Origin: VXYL01 sp965243175
Lineage (GTDB): Bacteria > Pseudomonadota > Gammaproteobacteria > Pseudomonadales > Azotimanducaceae
DNA: 64,000 nucleotides
Assembly: GCA_965243175.1 (NCBI GenBank)
Contig: OZ251532.1
Coordinates: 2,108,001-2,172,000, forward strand
Direction of reading: 5' to 3'
The notes beneath the pieces were generated by a model. It saw only the letters and a list, made by a program, of their open reading frames with translations. It did not search any database and was not told the origin of the DNA. Of this stretch, positions 54,050 through 62,782 are shown piece after piece. Each line of letters starts with the position of its first letter. Positions within the stretch are counted from its first letter, which is position 1. The position numbers were made by a program, and so were the translations under genes.

Positions 54050-57000
54050 ATGGCCGACGCCAATGTCCTGCTCGCCGCCGTTCGCGCCTTCGCCGACGCG
54101 GTCGCGGAGAAGAGCGCGGCGCTGCCGGCGAGCGCCGAGGAGCAGCTGCGCGGGCCGTTCGAGAACCTGCTGGCGGCGGTGGCGGCCGAGTTCGGCGTCC
54201 GCGCCACCTGCACCGGCGAACCCTCCCTGCCGGACCGCCTCGGCCGGCCGGACTTCGCGGTCTCGAACGACGGGGCGCTCGCCGGCTACGTGGAGCTGAA
54301 GGCGCCCGGCACGGGCGCCGAGCAGCGGCGCTTCCGCGGGCGCAACCGCGAACAGTTCAAGCGCTTCTCCGCCATTCCGAACATCCTCTACGGCGACGGC
54401 CGCGAGTGGGCGCTGTACCGCGGCGGCGAGCACGGCGGGCGCATCGTCAAGCTCGGCGGGAACGTCGCGAAGGAGGGCGCTGGCGCGGTGCGCGAACAGG
54501 ACGCGGAACGTCTCGCCGCGCTGCTGCGCGACTTCCTCGGCTGGCGGCCGATCCTGCCGCAGGACGCCCGCGGTCGTATCGATCTGAAGGCGTTCGCCGC
54601 GCTGCTGGCGCCGCTGTGCCGGCTGCTGCGCGACGACGTGGCGGAGGCGCTCGGCAACGGCGCGGCGCTGTCGATGCTGGCGGAGGACTGGCGGCAGCTG
54701 CTCTTCCCCGACGCCACCGACGCGCAGTTCGCCGACGCCTACGCGCAGACCGTGGCGTTCGCCCTGCTGCTCGGCCGCGCCGAAGGCGCCGACCCGCTCA
54801 CTCTGGAGACCGCGCAGGGAGCGCTCGCAGCCCGCCACAGCCTGCTGTCGCGCGCCCTGCAGGTGCTCACGGACCCGAACGCGCGCTCGGAGATGGCGGC
54901 CTCCCTGGCGCTCCTGCAGCGCGTGCTCGCCGTGGTGCCGCCGGCGCTGTTCGACAGCGCCCGCGATCCGTGGCTGTACTTCTACGAGGACTTCCTCGCC
55001 GCCTACGACCCGGCGCTGCGCAAGGACGCCGGCGTCTACTACACGCCGGTGGAAGTGGTGCGCGCCCAGGTGCGCCTGGTCGACGACCTGCTGGCCAGCC
55101 GGCTGGCCCGGCCGCTCGGCTTCGCCGACCCCGGCGTGACGACGCTGGACCCGGCGGTCGGCACCGGCACCTACCTGCTCGGCATCGTCGAGCACGCGCT
55201 GGCGCGCGTCGAGCGCAGCCACGGCGCCGGCGCGGTGCCCGGCTACGCCTCGGCGCTGGCCGGCAACCTGCACGGCTTCGAGCGCCTGGTCGGCGCCTAC
55301 GCGGTGAGCGAACTGCGCGTGAGCCGGCTGCTTCAGCAGCGCGGCGCCGAGGGCGAGCGCGCCAACGTCTACCTGACCGACACGCTGGAGAGTCCGCACG
55401 CGGCGCCGCGCCAGCTGCCGCTGTTCATGCAGCCGATCACCGAGCAGCACCGTCTGGCGCTGGACGTGAAGGCGCGGACGCCGGTGGTGGTCTGCCTCGG
55501 CAACCCGCCCTACGACCGGCACGAGGCGGCGCGGAGCGACAACGGCCACCGCACCGGCGCCTGGGTGCGCTGGGGCGAGGACGGCGGCGGCGCGGACGCC
55601 ATCTTCCGCGACTTCGCCGCGCCGGTGCTGGCGGCCGGGCGCGGCGGGCAGATGAAGAACCTCTACAACCTGTACGTCTACTTCTGGCGCTGGGCGCTGT
55701 GGAAGGTGTTCGAGCAGGACGGCGAGCGCGGCGGCGTGGTGAGCTTCATCACGGCGTCGAGCTACCTGGCCGGCGAGGCGTTCCTGGGGATGCGCGAGCA
55801 CATGCGCCGGGTGTGCAACGAGATCTGGATCCTCGATCTCGGCGGCGAGGGCCGCGGCGGGCGCTTGAGCGAGAACGTCTTCGCCATCCAGACGCCGGTG
55901 GCCGTCGCCGTGGCGATGCGCGGGGGCGAGGCGAGGCCGGAGACGCCGGCGCGAGTCCATTATGCCCGCATCGACGGCAGCCGGGCGGAGAAGCTGAGGC
56001 AACTCGACGTCATCGGCGGCTTCCAAGACGTGTCGTGGGAGGACTGTGCGGACGACTGGCAGGCGCCGTTCCTGCCGCCCGGCGTGGGGAGCTACTTCGG
56101 GCTGCCGCTGCTGACGGACTTGATGCCGTGGCAGCACTCGGGCGTCCAGTTGAAGCGCACCTGGCCCATCGCGCCGGACGCGGAGACGCTGGCGCGGCGC
56201 TGGCGGGGCTTGATGCGGGCGCGGAACCGCGCCGCCGCCTTCCGCGAGACGCGCGACCGCACGGTGGCGGGCAGATACGCTTCGGCGTTGGCCGGGGCGA
56301 CGGCGGAGTCGGACGACACGCCTCTGGCGGAGCTTCCGGCGGACGCCGCAGCGCCGCCCGTCCGTCGCTACGCCTACCGCAGCCTGGACCGCCAGCACGT
56401 CTTGGCCGACGGGCGCTTGATGGACTTCCGCCGGCCCGATCTCTGGCGCGTCCACGGCGACCGGCAGGTCTATCTGACCACCTCGCTGACGCAGCCGCTC
56501 GGCCACGGGCCGGCGCTCGTTGCGTCCGCGGACATGCCGGACCTGCACCATTTCTCCGGGCGCGGCGCCAAGGACGCCATCCCGCTCTACCGCACGGCGG
56601 ACGGCAGCGAGGCGAACGTTGCGCCGGGCCTGCTCGATCAGCTCCCGCTCGCCAACGCCACCGCCGAGGACTTCCTCGCCTACCTCTACGGTGCGCTCGC
56701 CCACCCCGACTTCGCGATGCGCTTCGCCGGCGAACTCGGCAGCCGCGAACTGCGGGTGCCGATCACGACCGACGCCGCTCTGTTCCGCGAAGTCCGCGCC
56801 GTGGGCCGCAAGCTGCTGAGGCTGCACACCTACCACCGCCGCTTCCTCGCCGCCGACGATCCGCCCGGCGTTCCGTCGGGCGCCGCGCGCTGCACGAAGA
56901 GCGTGCCGCTGGACGAAGACGGCTATCCCGATTCTTTTTCGCACGACGCCGCTACGCGGACCTTGCGGGTGGGCGACGGGGAGTTCGCGCCAGTCGCAGG

Positions 57001-57325
57001 CGACGTCTTCGAGTTCGAGGTGTCCGGCCTCAAGGTAGTGCAGTCCTGGCTGCGCTACCGCATGAAGCGCGGCGCCGGGCGCCGGTCTTCGCCGCTCAAC
57101 GAGATCCGCCCGGTCCGCTGGCCGCCCGCGTGTACCAGCGAGTTGCTGGAACTGCTGTGGGTGCTGGAAGGAACGCTCGCGCTCCATCCAGAACAGGCGC
57201 GGTTGCTGGAGCGCGTCTTGGCCAGTCCGTGCTTGTCGGCGACGGCTATCGCGCCAGTGGACGATGTGTTGCGGCAGCCCCCACGGGCACAGAGCAGTGC
57301 GCCGTTGCTTGGCGTCCCCCGCTGA
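54050..57325 (+). CDS. Fused restriction endonuclease-methyltransferase (type ISP/IIG-like), copy 3 of 3
   Basis: A protein of 1091 residues with the same domain order and all catalytic motifs intact (GRPDFAV, YVELKAPG, LDPAVGTGTYLLG, GNPPYDRH). It begins 2 nt after copy 2, but the GGAGG sequence before copy 2 is changed to CGGCG here, so translation may rely on reinitiation. Unique changes in the specificity region are LTTSLTQPLGHGPALVASADMPDLHHFSG, and the last 30 residues (ERVLASPCLSATAIAPVDDVLRQPPRAQ) differ more than between copies 1 and 2. Differences in the specificity region are few, so target sequence may be the same. A 46-bp triple repeat follows its stop. Confidence 0.88.
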   Translation: MADANVLLAAVRAFADAVAEKSAALPASAEEQLRGPFENLLAAVAAEFGVRATCTGEPSLPDRLGRPDFAVSNDGALAGYVELKAPGTGAEQRRFRGRNREQFKRFSAIPNILYGDGREWALYRGGEHGGRIVKLGGNVAKEGAGAVREQDAERLAALLRDFLGWRPILPQDARGRIDLKAFAALLAPLCRLLRDDVAEALGNGAALSMLAEDWRQLLFPDATDAQFADAYAQTVAFALLLGRAEGADPLTLETAQGALAARHSLLSRALQVLTDPNARSEMAASLALLQRVLAVVPPALFDSARDPWLYFYEDFLAAYDPALRKDAGVYYTPVEVVRAQVRLVDDLLASRLARPLGFADPGVTTLDPAVGTGTYLLGIVEHALARVERSHGAGAVPGYASALAGNLHGFERLVGAYAVSELRVSRLLQQRGAEGERANVYLTDTLESPHAAPRQLPLFMQPITEQHRLALDVKARTPVVVCLGNPPYDRHEAARSDNGHRTGAWVRWGEDGGGADAIFRDFAAPVLAAGRGGQMKNLYNLYVYFWRWALWKVFEQDGERGGVVSFITASSYLAGEAFLGMREHMRRVCNEIWILDLGGEGRGGRLSENVFAIQTPVAVAVAMRGGEARPETPARVHYARIDGSRAEKLRQLDVIGGFQDVSWEDCADDWQAPFLPPGVGSYFGLPLLTDLMPWQHSGVQLKRTWPIAPDAETLARRWRGLMRARNRAAAFRETRDRTVAGRYASALAGATAESDDTPLAELPADAAAPPVRRYAYRSLDRQHVLADGRLMDFRRPDLWRVHGDRQVYLTTSLTQPLGHGPALVASADMPDLHHFSGRGAKDAIPLYRTADGSEANVAPGLLDQLPLANATAEDFLAYLYGALAHPDFAMRFAGELGSRELRVPITTDAALFREVRAVGRKLLRLHTYHRRFLAADDPPGVPSGAARCTKSVPLDEDGYPDSFSHDAATRTLRVGDGEFAPVAGDVFEFEVSGLKVVQSWLRYRMKRGAGRRSSPLNEIRPVRWPPACTSELLELLWVLEGTLALHPEQARLLERVLASPCLSATAIAPVDDVLRQPPRAQSSAPLLGVPR

Positions 57326-57334
57326 GTCTCTTTC

Positions 57335-57472
57335 ATGCGAGGGGCAGGCCCCTCGCGCATCCCGGCTAAGGGCTCTTTCCATGCGAGGGGCAGGCCCCTC
57401 GCGCATCCCGGCTAAGGGCTCTTTCCATGCGAGGGGCAGGCCCCTCGCGCTCCCCGGCTGAGGGCTCCTGCT
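57335..57472. repeat. Three tandem 46-bp units, each with a 9-bp-stem hairpin
   Basis: Units start at 57335, 57381 and 57427; the third is degenerate at its end. Each contains GCGAGGGGCAGGCCCCTCGC (57337-57356, 57383-57402, 57429-57448), a 9-bp perfect stem with a 2-nt loop, followed by CGGCTAAGGGCTCTTT-like sequence. They lie between the last restriction-modification gene and the carboxylase gene, so they may act as a transcription terminator/attenuator or be REP-like elements. There are no unique spacers, so this is not CRISPR. Confidence 0.85.
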
Positions 57473-57477
57473 AAAGT
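57469..57477 (+). promoter_or_regulatory. Extended -10 promoter of the carboxylase gene
   Basis: TGCTAAAGT starts in the tail of the third 46-bp unit and ends 31 nt before the ATG at 57509. No clear -35 box is visible. Placement matches the elements at 20019 and 62744. Confidence 0.45.
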
Positions 57478-57508
57478 CGCGTGTTCTCGGCAAGTGTAAG
57501 GAAGGGGA

Positions 57509-59059
57509 ATGGTCTGGGAAGCGGAGATCGGGGAGCTGGCGCGGCGGCGGGCGTTCGCGGAGCAGATGGGGGGCGAAGCGGGGATTGCCGAGCAGCGGCG
57601 GCGGGGCAAGCTCACGGTGCGCGAGCGCATCGAGCTGATGGCGGATCCGGGGTCCTTTCAGGAGATCGGGCAGCTTGCCGGGGCGGCCACCTACGACGGC
57701 AACGAGCTCGTTCACGTGCGGCCGTCGAACATGGTCATCGGGCTTGCCGACATCGATGGCCGCAAGGCGGTGCTGACCGCTGGCGACTTCACCGTGCGCG
57801 GCGGGGCTTCGGATGCGTCCATCGGCAACAAGGGCGGCCATTCGCAGCAGATGGCGCTGGACTGGCGGCTGCCGTACGTCCGCCTGCTCGACGCCACCGG
57901 CGGCAGCGTGAAGACCTTCGAGCAGATCGGGCGCACCTACATCCCCACCAATCCGGTGACGCCGGGGGTCGAGGACCTGCTCTGCCGCGTGCCGGTGGTG
58001 GCGGCGGTGCTCGGTTCGGTGGCCGGATTGCCGGCGGTGGATTCCTGCTTGGCGCACTTCAACGTGATGGTGAAAGGCACGAGCCAGGTCTTTCCCGGCG
58101 GGCCGCCGGTGGTGAAGGCGGCGCTCGGCATCGACATCACCAAGGAGGAGCTTGGCGACGAGCGCAGCCAGGTGTTCGAGAGCGGCGTGATCGACAACCT
58201 CGCCGAGAGCGAGGCGGAAGCGTTCGAGATGGTCAAGCAGTTCCTCGGCTATCTGCCGGCGAACGTCTGGCAGATGCCGCCGCGCACTGACACCGGCGAC
58301 GATCCGCAGCGCAAGGACGAGTCTCTGCTCTCCGTCATTCCGCGCGAGAAACGGAGGCTCTACGACGCCCGCAGGATTCTCGACTCGGTGCTGGACAAAG
58401 GCTCCTTCTTCGAGATCACGCCCCACTACGGGCGCTCGCGCATCGTCGGCCTGGCGCGGGTGGACGGCTATCCGGTGGGCACGATGATCAACAATCCCAA
58501 GCGCCTGGGCGGCTCGATGGACGTGGCCGCCGGCACCAAGGTGATCCGCTTCCTGCAGCTGTGCGACACCTTCCACCTGCCGATGATCTACTTCGCGGAC
58601 GAACCCGGCTTCATGGTCGGGCCGGAGCAGCAGCGCCTCGGCATCGTCCGCGCCGGGGCGAAGATGCTGTGCGCCACGCTGCGTACGCGCATGCCGTGGC
58701 TGTCCATCGTCATCCGCCAGCTCTACGGCGTGGCTGGCCAATGCCACGACCGCCCGAGCGGCATGTTCAAGCGCGTCGCCTGGCCTTCCGGCCACTGGGG
58801 CTCCATGCACATCTCCGGCGGCGTCTCGGCGGCCTACCGCCGCATCATCGCCGAGTCGGACGACCCGGAGGCCAAGCAAGCGGAGATCGAAGCCCGCCTG
58901 GAAGCGCTCTCGTCGCCGTTTCGCACCGCCGAAGCCTTCAACATCGAAGACATCATCGATCCCCGCGAGACCCGCCCGATGGCGTGCGAGTTCGTGCGCA
59001 TGGCGCAGCCTCTGCTGCAAACCCAGCTCGGCCCCAGCCCGACGCCCTACATGCCGTAA
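57509..59059 (+). CDS. Acyl-CoA carboxylase carboxyltransferase (beta) subunit
   Basis: A protein of 516 residues with both crotonase-like carboxyltransferase halves: RRRGKLTVRERIELMADPGSFQEIG and VRGGASDASIGNKGGHSQQMA in the first, PREKRRLYDARRILDSVLDKGSFFEI...GTMINNPKRLGGSMD...DEPGFMVGPEQQ and GVAGQCHDRPSGMFKR in the second. It transfers carboxyl from biotin to an acyl-CoA such as propionyl-, methylcrotonyl- or a related CoA. The biotin carboxylase/carrier subunit is not in this window. AAGGAAGGGG lies before the ATG. With the HMG-CoA-lyase-like gene at 62783 it hints at branched-chain or organic-acid catabolism, though the two are separated by a TonB receptor. Confidence 0.88.
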   Translation: MVWEAEIGELARRRAFAEQMGGEAGIAEQRRRGKLTVRERIELMADPGSFQEIGQLAGAATYDGNELVHVRPSNMVIGLADIDGRKAVLTAGDFTVRGGASDASIGNKGGHSQQMALDWRLPYVRLLDATGGSVKTFEQIGRTYIPTNPVTPGVEDLLCRVPVVAAVLGSVAGLPAVDSCLAHFNVMVKGTSQVFPGGPPVVKAALGIDITKEELGDERSQVFESGVIDNLAESEAEAFEMVKQFLGYLPANVWQMPPRTDTGDDPQRKDESLLSVIPREKRRLYDARRILDSVLDKGSFFEITPHYGRSRIVGLARVDGYPVGTMINNPKRLGGSMDVAAGTKVIRFLQLCDTFHLPMIYFADEPGFMVGPEQQRLGIVRAGAKMLCATLRTRMPWLSIVIRQLYGVAGQCHDRPSGMFKRVAWPSGHWGSMHISGGVSAAYRRIIAESDDPEAKQAEIEARLEALSSPFRTAEAFNIEDIIDPRETRPMACEFVRMAQPLLQTQLGPSPTPYMP

Positions 59060-59110
59060 ACCCCTCAGCAGGAAGGCGAAAAGGGCGCAACCTTCGGCGG
59101 ACCGTCGCAC

Positions 59111-59126
59111 CACCTTGGGCAAGGTG
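59111..59126. terminator. Hairpin downstream of the carboxylase gene, possible terminator or leader element
   Basis: CACCTTG and CAAGGTG form a 7-bp stem over GG, 51 nt after the carboxylase stop and 61 nt before the TonB receptor start. No T-run follows, so a Rho-independent terminator is doubtful; a 5'-leader structure is also possible. Confidence 0.25.
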
Positions 59127-59187
59127 TTGCGCCGCCTTCGGGCGAGGCGCATATTTGCCGCCCGGAAGTCTCAGTGGGAGCGCCCCG

Positions 59188-62175
59188 ATGCGAGTACTGA
59201 AGCAGACCCCAATCGCCTTGGCAGTATCTCTGGCCGTCGCGGAAAGCGCGGCGCAAGCTCAGGAAGCCGCGACCGCGACCGCCGATGGGATGCCGGTCGA
59301 AGAGGTCATCGTCACCTGCTGGATGGAACGCGAGGAGATGCAGTGCGGCATTCTCCAGAGCCTGCGGCAGTCCATGGCGATCAAGCGCAGCCAGGACGGC
59401 GTGGTGGACGCCATCACCGCCGAGGACATCGGCGACTTCCCGGACAGCAACCTCGCCGAGTCGCTGCAGCGCATCACCGGCGTCTCCATCGACCGCGAGC
59501 GCGGCGAAGGCGCAAGAGTGACGGTGCGCGGCTTCGGGCCGGACTTCAACCTGGTGCTGCTGAACGGACGCCAGATGCCCACCACCAGCGGCCTTGGCCG
59601 ATCCTTCGATTTCGGCGACCTGGCCTCCGAGGGCGTGGCCGCGGTGGAGGTCTACAAGAGCGGTCGCGCCGACGTGCCCACCGGCGGCATCGGTTCCACC
59701 ATCAACATCCGCACCACCGAGCCGCTCGCCACGGAAGGCATGCGCTTCACGGCAACCGCCAGCGGCCTGCACGACCGTTCGGCGGACGGCGGCGGGTTCA
59801 CGCCGGAGATTTCCGCGCTGTTCTCCAACACCTTCGCGGACGACCGCGCCGGCATCGCGCTGAGCGTCGTGCGCCAGGAGCGGGACAGCGGCACCAACAC
59901 GGGGCGTGTCGATGGCTGGCGCAGCTTCCCCGGCGAAGTCCACAACGACTGGGGCGCCACGGTAGGGCGCGCCGAGTGGGGCGGCATTCCCTTGGACGAC
60001 AACCAGCGGAACCGGCCAAGCGAAGGCGACATCTACTCGGTGCCGCAGGCGATCAGCTACGAGTTGGCGGAATACGACCGCGTGCGCACCAACGGCCAAC
60101 TGACGCTGCAATGGCAGGCGAGCGACACGGTGACGGCGAAGCTGGACTACACCTTCTCCGAGCTGGAGTTGGAACGCACCTACAGCAACCTCTCCGCCTG
60201 GTTCAACTTCGGCGGCCAGGAGACGGTCTGGACCGACGGCCCGCAGGCATCGCCCTTGGTGTACGCGGAGAACTCGTCGGGCAGCGACTACTCCATGGCC
60301 GGCGGGCAGGATGCGTGGCGGACGGACAACCGCGCCACCGGCATCAACCTGCTCTGGGACGCCTCGGACAGGCTCTCCGTGGAGTTCGACTACCACGACG
60401 CGACCGCGGACCGAACGCCCAACAGCCGTTTCGGCGACTCCGCGCTGCTCTCCACCGCCGCGTTCTCGCGCGACAAGACCACCGGCCACTTCGGGCGCGA
60501 TCTGCCTATTCTCGAACTCAGGCTCGGCAATCCGCTGAGCCCGGACGACATGATCGTCACCGGCAGCGTGTTCCAGAACAACGTCTCGACCATGGACATC
60601 ACGCAGCTGCGCCTCGGCGGCAACTACGATGTCGACGTCCGCTTCGTCGAGAACATCGACTTCGGCGTGCAGATGACGGAAGTGGACAACCGCTCGGCTG
60701 GTTCCGTCGTCCAGCGCGACGCATGGGGCGGCGTCTCGCAACCCGGCGCGATCGCGGACCTGCTGACGCCCGCTTCCTCCAGGGATGCCTTCGATCAGGT
60801 TCCCGGCGGCGACGATGCGCGTCGCCAAGTCGACTACTTCACCTTCGACATGGCCGAGCTCGTGGCGCGAACGGAAGCGTTGATGGCGTCCGGCGACGCG
60901 ACGATCTTCCGCATCGCCGACATGGGCGACTGCGGCACCGGCCTGTGTACGTCCAGCCGCTTCAACCAGGACCGCCGCACGGTCGAGGACACCACCGCGG
61001 TGTACGCGCAGGCGCACTTCGGCACCGAGGCCGGCGCCCGGCCCGTGGACATCCGTATCGGGGTGCGCTGGGAACAAACCGACGTCGACTCGACAGCGCT
61101 CTCGCCCAGATACACGCAGCTCGATTGGGTGGCCGGCAATGAACTGTCGCCGGTGGGCGCGAGCGAGGGCGACTTCACGTCGTTGGCTGGCGACTACAGC
61201 GTCTTCCTGCCGAGCTTCGACTTCAAGATCGGCTTCACGGACGACATCGTCGGCCGCTTCTCCTACAGCGAGACCATCACCCGCCCCAACTACGGCGACA
61301 TTCAAGGCGGCCAGACCATCGACTCCCCGGTGCGGATAGACGGCGGCACGGGCAACCGCGGCAATCCCGCCTTGCTGCCGTTCGAGTCGCGGAATGTGGA
61401 CTTGTCCTTCGAGTACTACTACAGCGAGGACAGCTACGTCGCCGCCGGCTACTTCCGCAAGTCCGTGGAGAACTTCATCGGCACGTCGTCGGTGGTGGAG
61501 AACACCTTCGAGCTGCCGCATCCGGCACTCGGCCCGTTGGCGGCGGATGCGCGGGCGGCCACCGGCAGTTCGGAAGGCGAAGCGCTGTACACGTGGATTC
61601 TGGAGAATCGGGCTGACCAGCCGGGAGTGGACGCGGCGAACGGCGTGATTTCCGGCGTGGCCGGACGAGACCCGTCGTCGCCGTTCAACCTGACCGTGCC
61701 GGTGAACATCGAAGAGGCGACGATGACCGGCTGGGAGTTCGTCGCCCAGCACTCCTTCGGCGACTCCGGCTTCGGTGCCATCGTCAACGCCACCATCGTC
61801 GATGCGGACGTCGAGTACGACAACTTCAGCCTAGCGGAGCAGTTCGTGCTGACCGGGCTGAGCGACTCGGCGAACGTCATCGCCTTCTACGACAAGGACG
61901 GCGTGAGCGTGCGGCTGGCGTACAACTGGCGCGACGAGTTCCTCGCCGGCACCGGCCAGGCCAACGTCGGCAGCGGCCCGCCGACCAACACCGGCGCCTA
62001 CCACCAGCTGGACCTCAGCGCGAGCTACTGGGTGCGCGACGAAATCCAGATCTACGTGGACGCGCTCAACATCACCGACGAGACCACGCACAGCTTCGGC
62101 AGGAGCGACCTCCAGACCTTGTTCGCGGCGCAGCTCGGCCCGCGCTACAACGTCGGCGTCCGCTACCGGTTCTAG
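59188..62175 (+). CDS. TonB-dependent receptor of the Xanthomonas/Caulobacter type
   Basis: A protein of 995 residues with a signal peptide (MRVLKQTPIALAVSLAVAESAAQAQ). The plug reads SLRQSMAIKRSQDGVVDAITAEDIGDFPDSNLAESLQRITGVSIDRERGEGARVTVRGFGPDFNLVLLNGRQM, the hallmark of the large TonB_Xanth_Caul family, followed by a long barrel that ends in YNVGVRYRF with terminal Phe. Such receptors often import oligosaccharides or other large solutes in oligotrophic marine and plant-associated bacteria. An odd feature is a small Cys-containing insert VTCWMEREEMQCG before the plug. The Arc-like gene downstream may regulate it. No adjacent hydrolase identifies the substrate. Confidence 0.9.
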   Translation: MRVLKQTPIALAVSLAVAESAAQAQEAATATADGMPVEEVIVTCWMEREEMQCGILQSLRQSMAIKRSQDGVVDAITAEDIGDFPDSNLAESLQRITGVSIDRERGEGARVTVRGFGPDFNLVLLNGRQMPTTSGLGRSFDFGDLASEGVAAVEVYKSGRADVPTGGIGSTINIRTTEPLATEGMRFTATASGLHDRSADGGGFTPEISALFSNTFADDRAGIALSVVRQERDSGTNTGRVDGWRSFPGEVHNDWGATVGRAEWGGIPLDDNQRNRPSEGDIYSVPQAISYELAEYDRVRTNGQLTLQWQASDTVTAKLDYTFSELELERTYSNLSAWFNFGGQETVWTDGPQASPLVYAENSSGSDYSMAGGQDAWRTDNRATGINLLWDASDRLSVEFDYHDATADRTPNSRFGDSALLSTAAFSRDKTTGHFGRDLPILELRLGNPLSPDDMIVTGSVFQNNVSTMDITQLRLGGNYDVDVRFVENIDFGVQMTEVDNRSAGSVVQRDAWGGVSQPGAIADLLTPASSRDAFDQVPGGDDARRQVDYFTFDMAELVARTEALMASGDATIFRIADMGDCGTGLCTSSRFNQDRRTVEDTTAVYAQAHFGTEAGARPVDIRIGVRWEQTDVDSTALSPRYTQLDWVAGNELSPVGASEGDFTSLAGDYSVFLPSFDFKIGFTDDIVGRFSYSETITRPNYGDIQGGQTIDSPVRIDGGTGNRGNPALLPFESRNVDLSFEYYYSEDSYVAAGYFRKSVENFIGTSSVVENTFELPHPALGPLAADARAATGSSEGEALYTWILENRADQPGVDAANGVISGVAGRDPSSPFNLTVPVNIEEATMTGWEFVAQHSFGDSGFGAIVNATIVDADVEYDNFSLAEQFVLTGLSDSANVIAFYDKDGVSVRLAYNWRDEFLAGTGQANVGSGPPTNTGAYHQLDLSASYWVRDEIQIYVDALNITDETTHSFGRSDLQTLFAAQLGPRYNVGVRYRF

Positions 62176-62193
62176 CTTTCCCGAACGCTGTCG

Positions 62194-62222
62194 CCAGCGG
62201 CGTCGCGCTAAGGCGCCGCTGG
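62194..62222 (+). terminator. Strong hairpin after the TonB receptor gene
   Basis: CCAGCGGCG and CGCCGCTGG form a 9-bp GC stem with an 11-nt loop, starting 19 nt after the stop codon. Only a weak T-rich stretch (GTCTGTTCGG) follows, so termination may be partial or Rho-assisted. Confidence 0.4.
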
Positions 62223-62365
62223 TCTGTTCGGCGCCGCGAAGCGCCGCCTCTTTCCGGGTCGCGGATGCGACCGCCCTCCCGGTGCGCATCGGACTTGAGC
62301 CGATGCCGGAACCGACGCACCGCTCGACGTGCTCCTCGCTCGCCGCAACCGCCCTACGCGAAGCC

Positions 62366-62665
62366 ATGAACAGCCAGCCCTACAAGCTCCTCCTTCGCCT
62401 GCCGGATCAGCTGCACGTTCGCGTCGCGGAAGCCGCGAAGCGCTATCGGCGCAGCATGAACTCGGAGATCGTCACCCGCTTGGAACACTCGCTGAACGGC
62501 TTGCCGGGAGACGAGAGCGAGTCCGACGTGGAGCCGCCGTTCTTCGCGCAGATCGAGGCCAGCCTACGCGGCCACCTCACCGACGAGGAGGACTCCCTGG
62601 TCCGCCTCTTCCGCCGCCTCTCCGCCCGGCAGCGCAGCGCCCTGCTGACTCTGCTGGAGGGGTAG
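62366..62665 (+). CDS. Arc-like ribbon-helix-helix DNA-binding protein
   Basis: A protein of 99 residues. The N-terminus MNSQPYKLLLRLPDQLHVRVAEAAKRYRRSMNSEIVTRLEHSL is a classic Arc/MetJ-type ribbon-helix-helix: a beta strand (KLLLRLP) followed by two helices with NSEIV at the second. The C-terminal 50 residues (FFAQIEASLRGHLTDEEDSLVRLFRRLSARQRSALLTLLEG) are helical and may mediate oligomerisation. It probably represses itself or a neighbour such as the TonB receptor upstream or the HMG-CoA-lyase-like gene downstream. In-frame upstream GTG (62282) and ATG (62303) starts exist, but the conserved part begins at 62366. Confidence 0.82.
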   Translation: MNSQPYKLLLRLPDQLHVRVAEAAKRYRRSMNSEIVTRLEHSLNGLPGDESESDVEPPFFAQIEASLRGHLTDEEDSLVRLFRRLSARQRSALLTLLEG

Positions 62666-62743
62666 CTGGGACGGTGCGCAGGGCACGAGCGAAGCAGCCG
62701 TCGCGATGCCAAGTCGCCGCGTGTAGACGCCAAGCGGTCAAGT

Positions 62744-62752
62744 TGCTAAAAC
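62744..62752 (+). promoter_or_regulatory. Extended -10-like element before the HMG-CoA-lyase-like gene
   Basis: TGCTAAAAC ends 30 nt before the ATG at 62783. It belongs to the same recurrent TGCTAwA set as 20019, 57469 and 63949. No clear -35 box. Confidence 0.4.
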
Positions 62753-62782
62753 AGGCGTTCCAACACGGCTAGGCGGACCACC

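Noticed and set aside
57335..57472. CRISPR array
   Set aside because: Units are contiguous 46-bp repeats without unique spacers, and no cas genes are present.
53783..59152. A 1789-codon open frame on the minus strand
   Set aside because: It is antisense to the restriction-modification and carboxylase genes, crosses gene borders and the 46-bp repeats, and its composition is what high GC produces in that frame.
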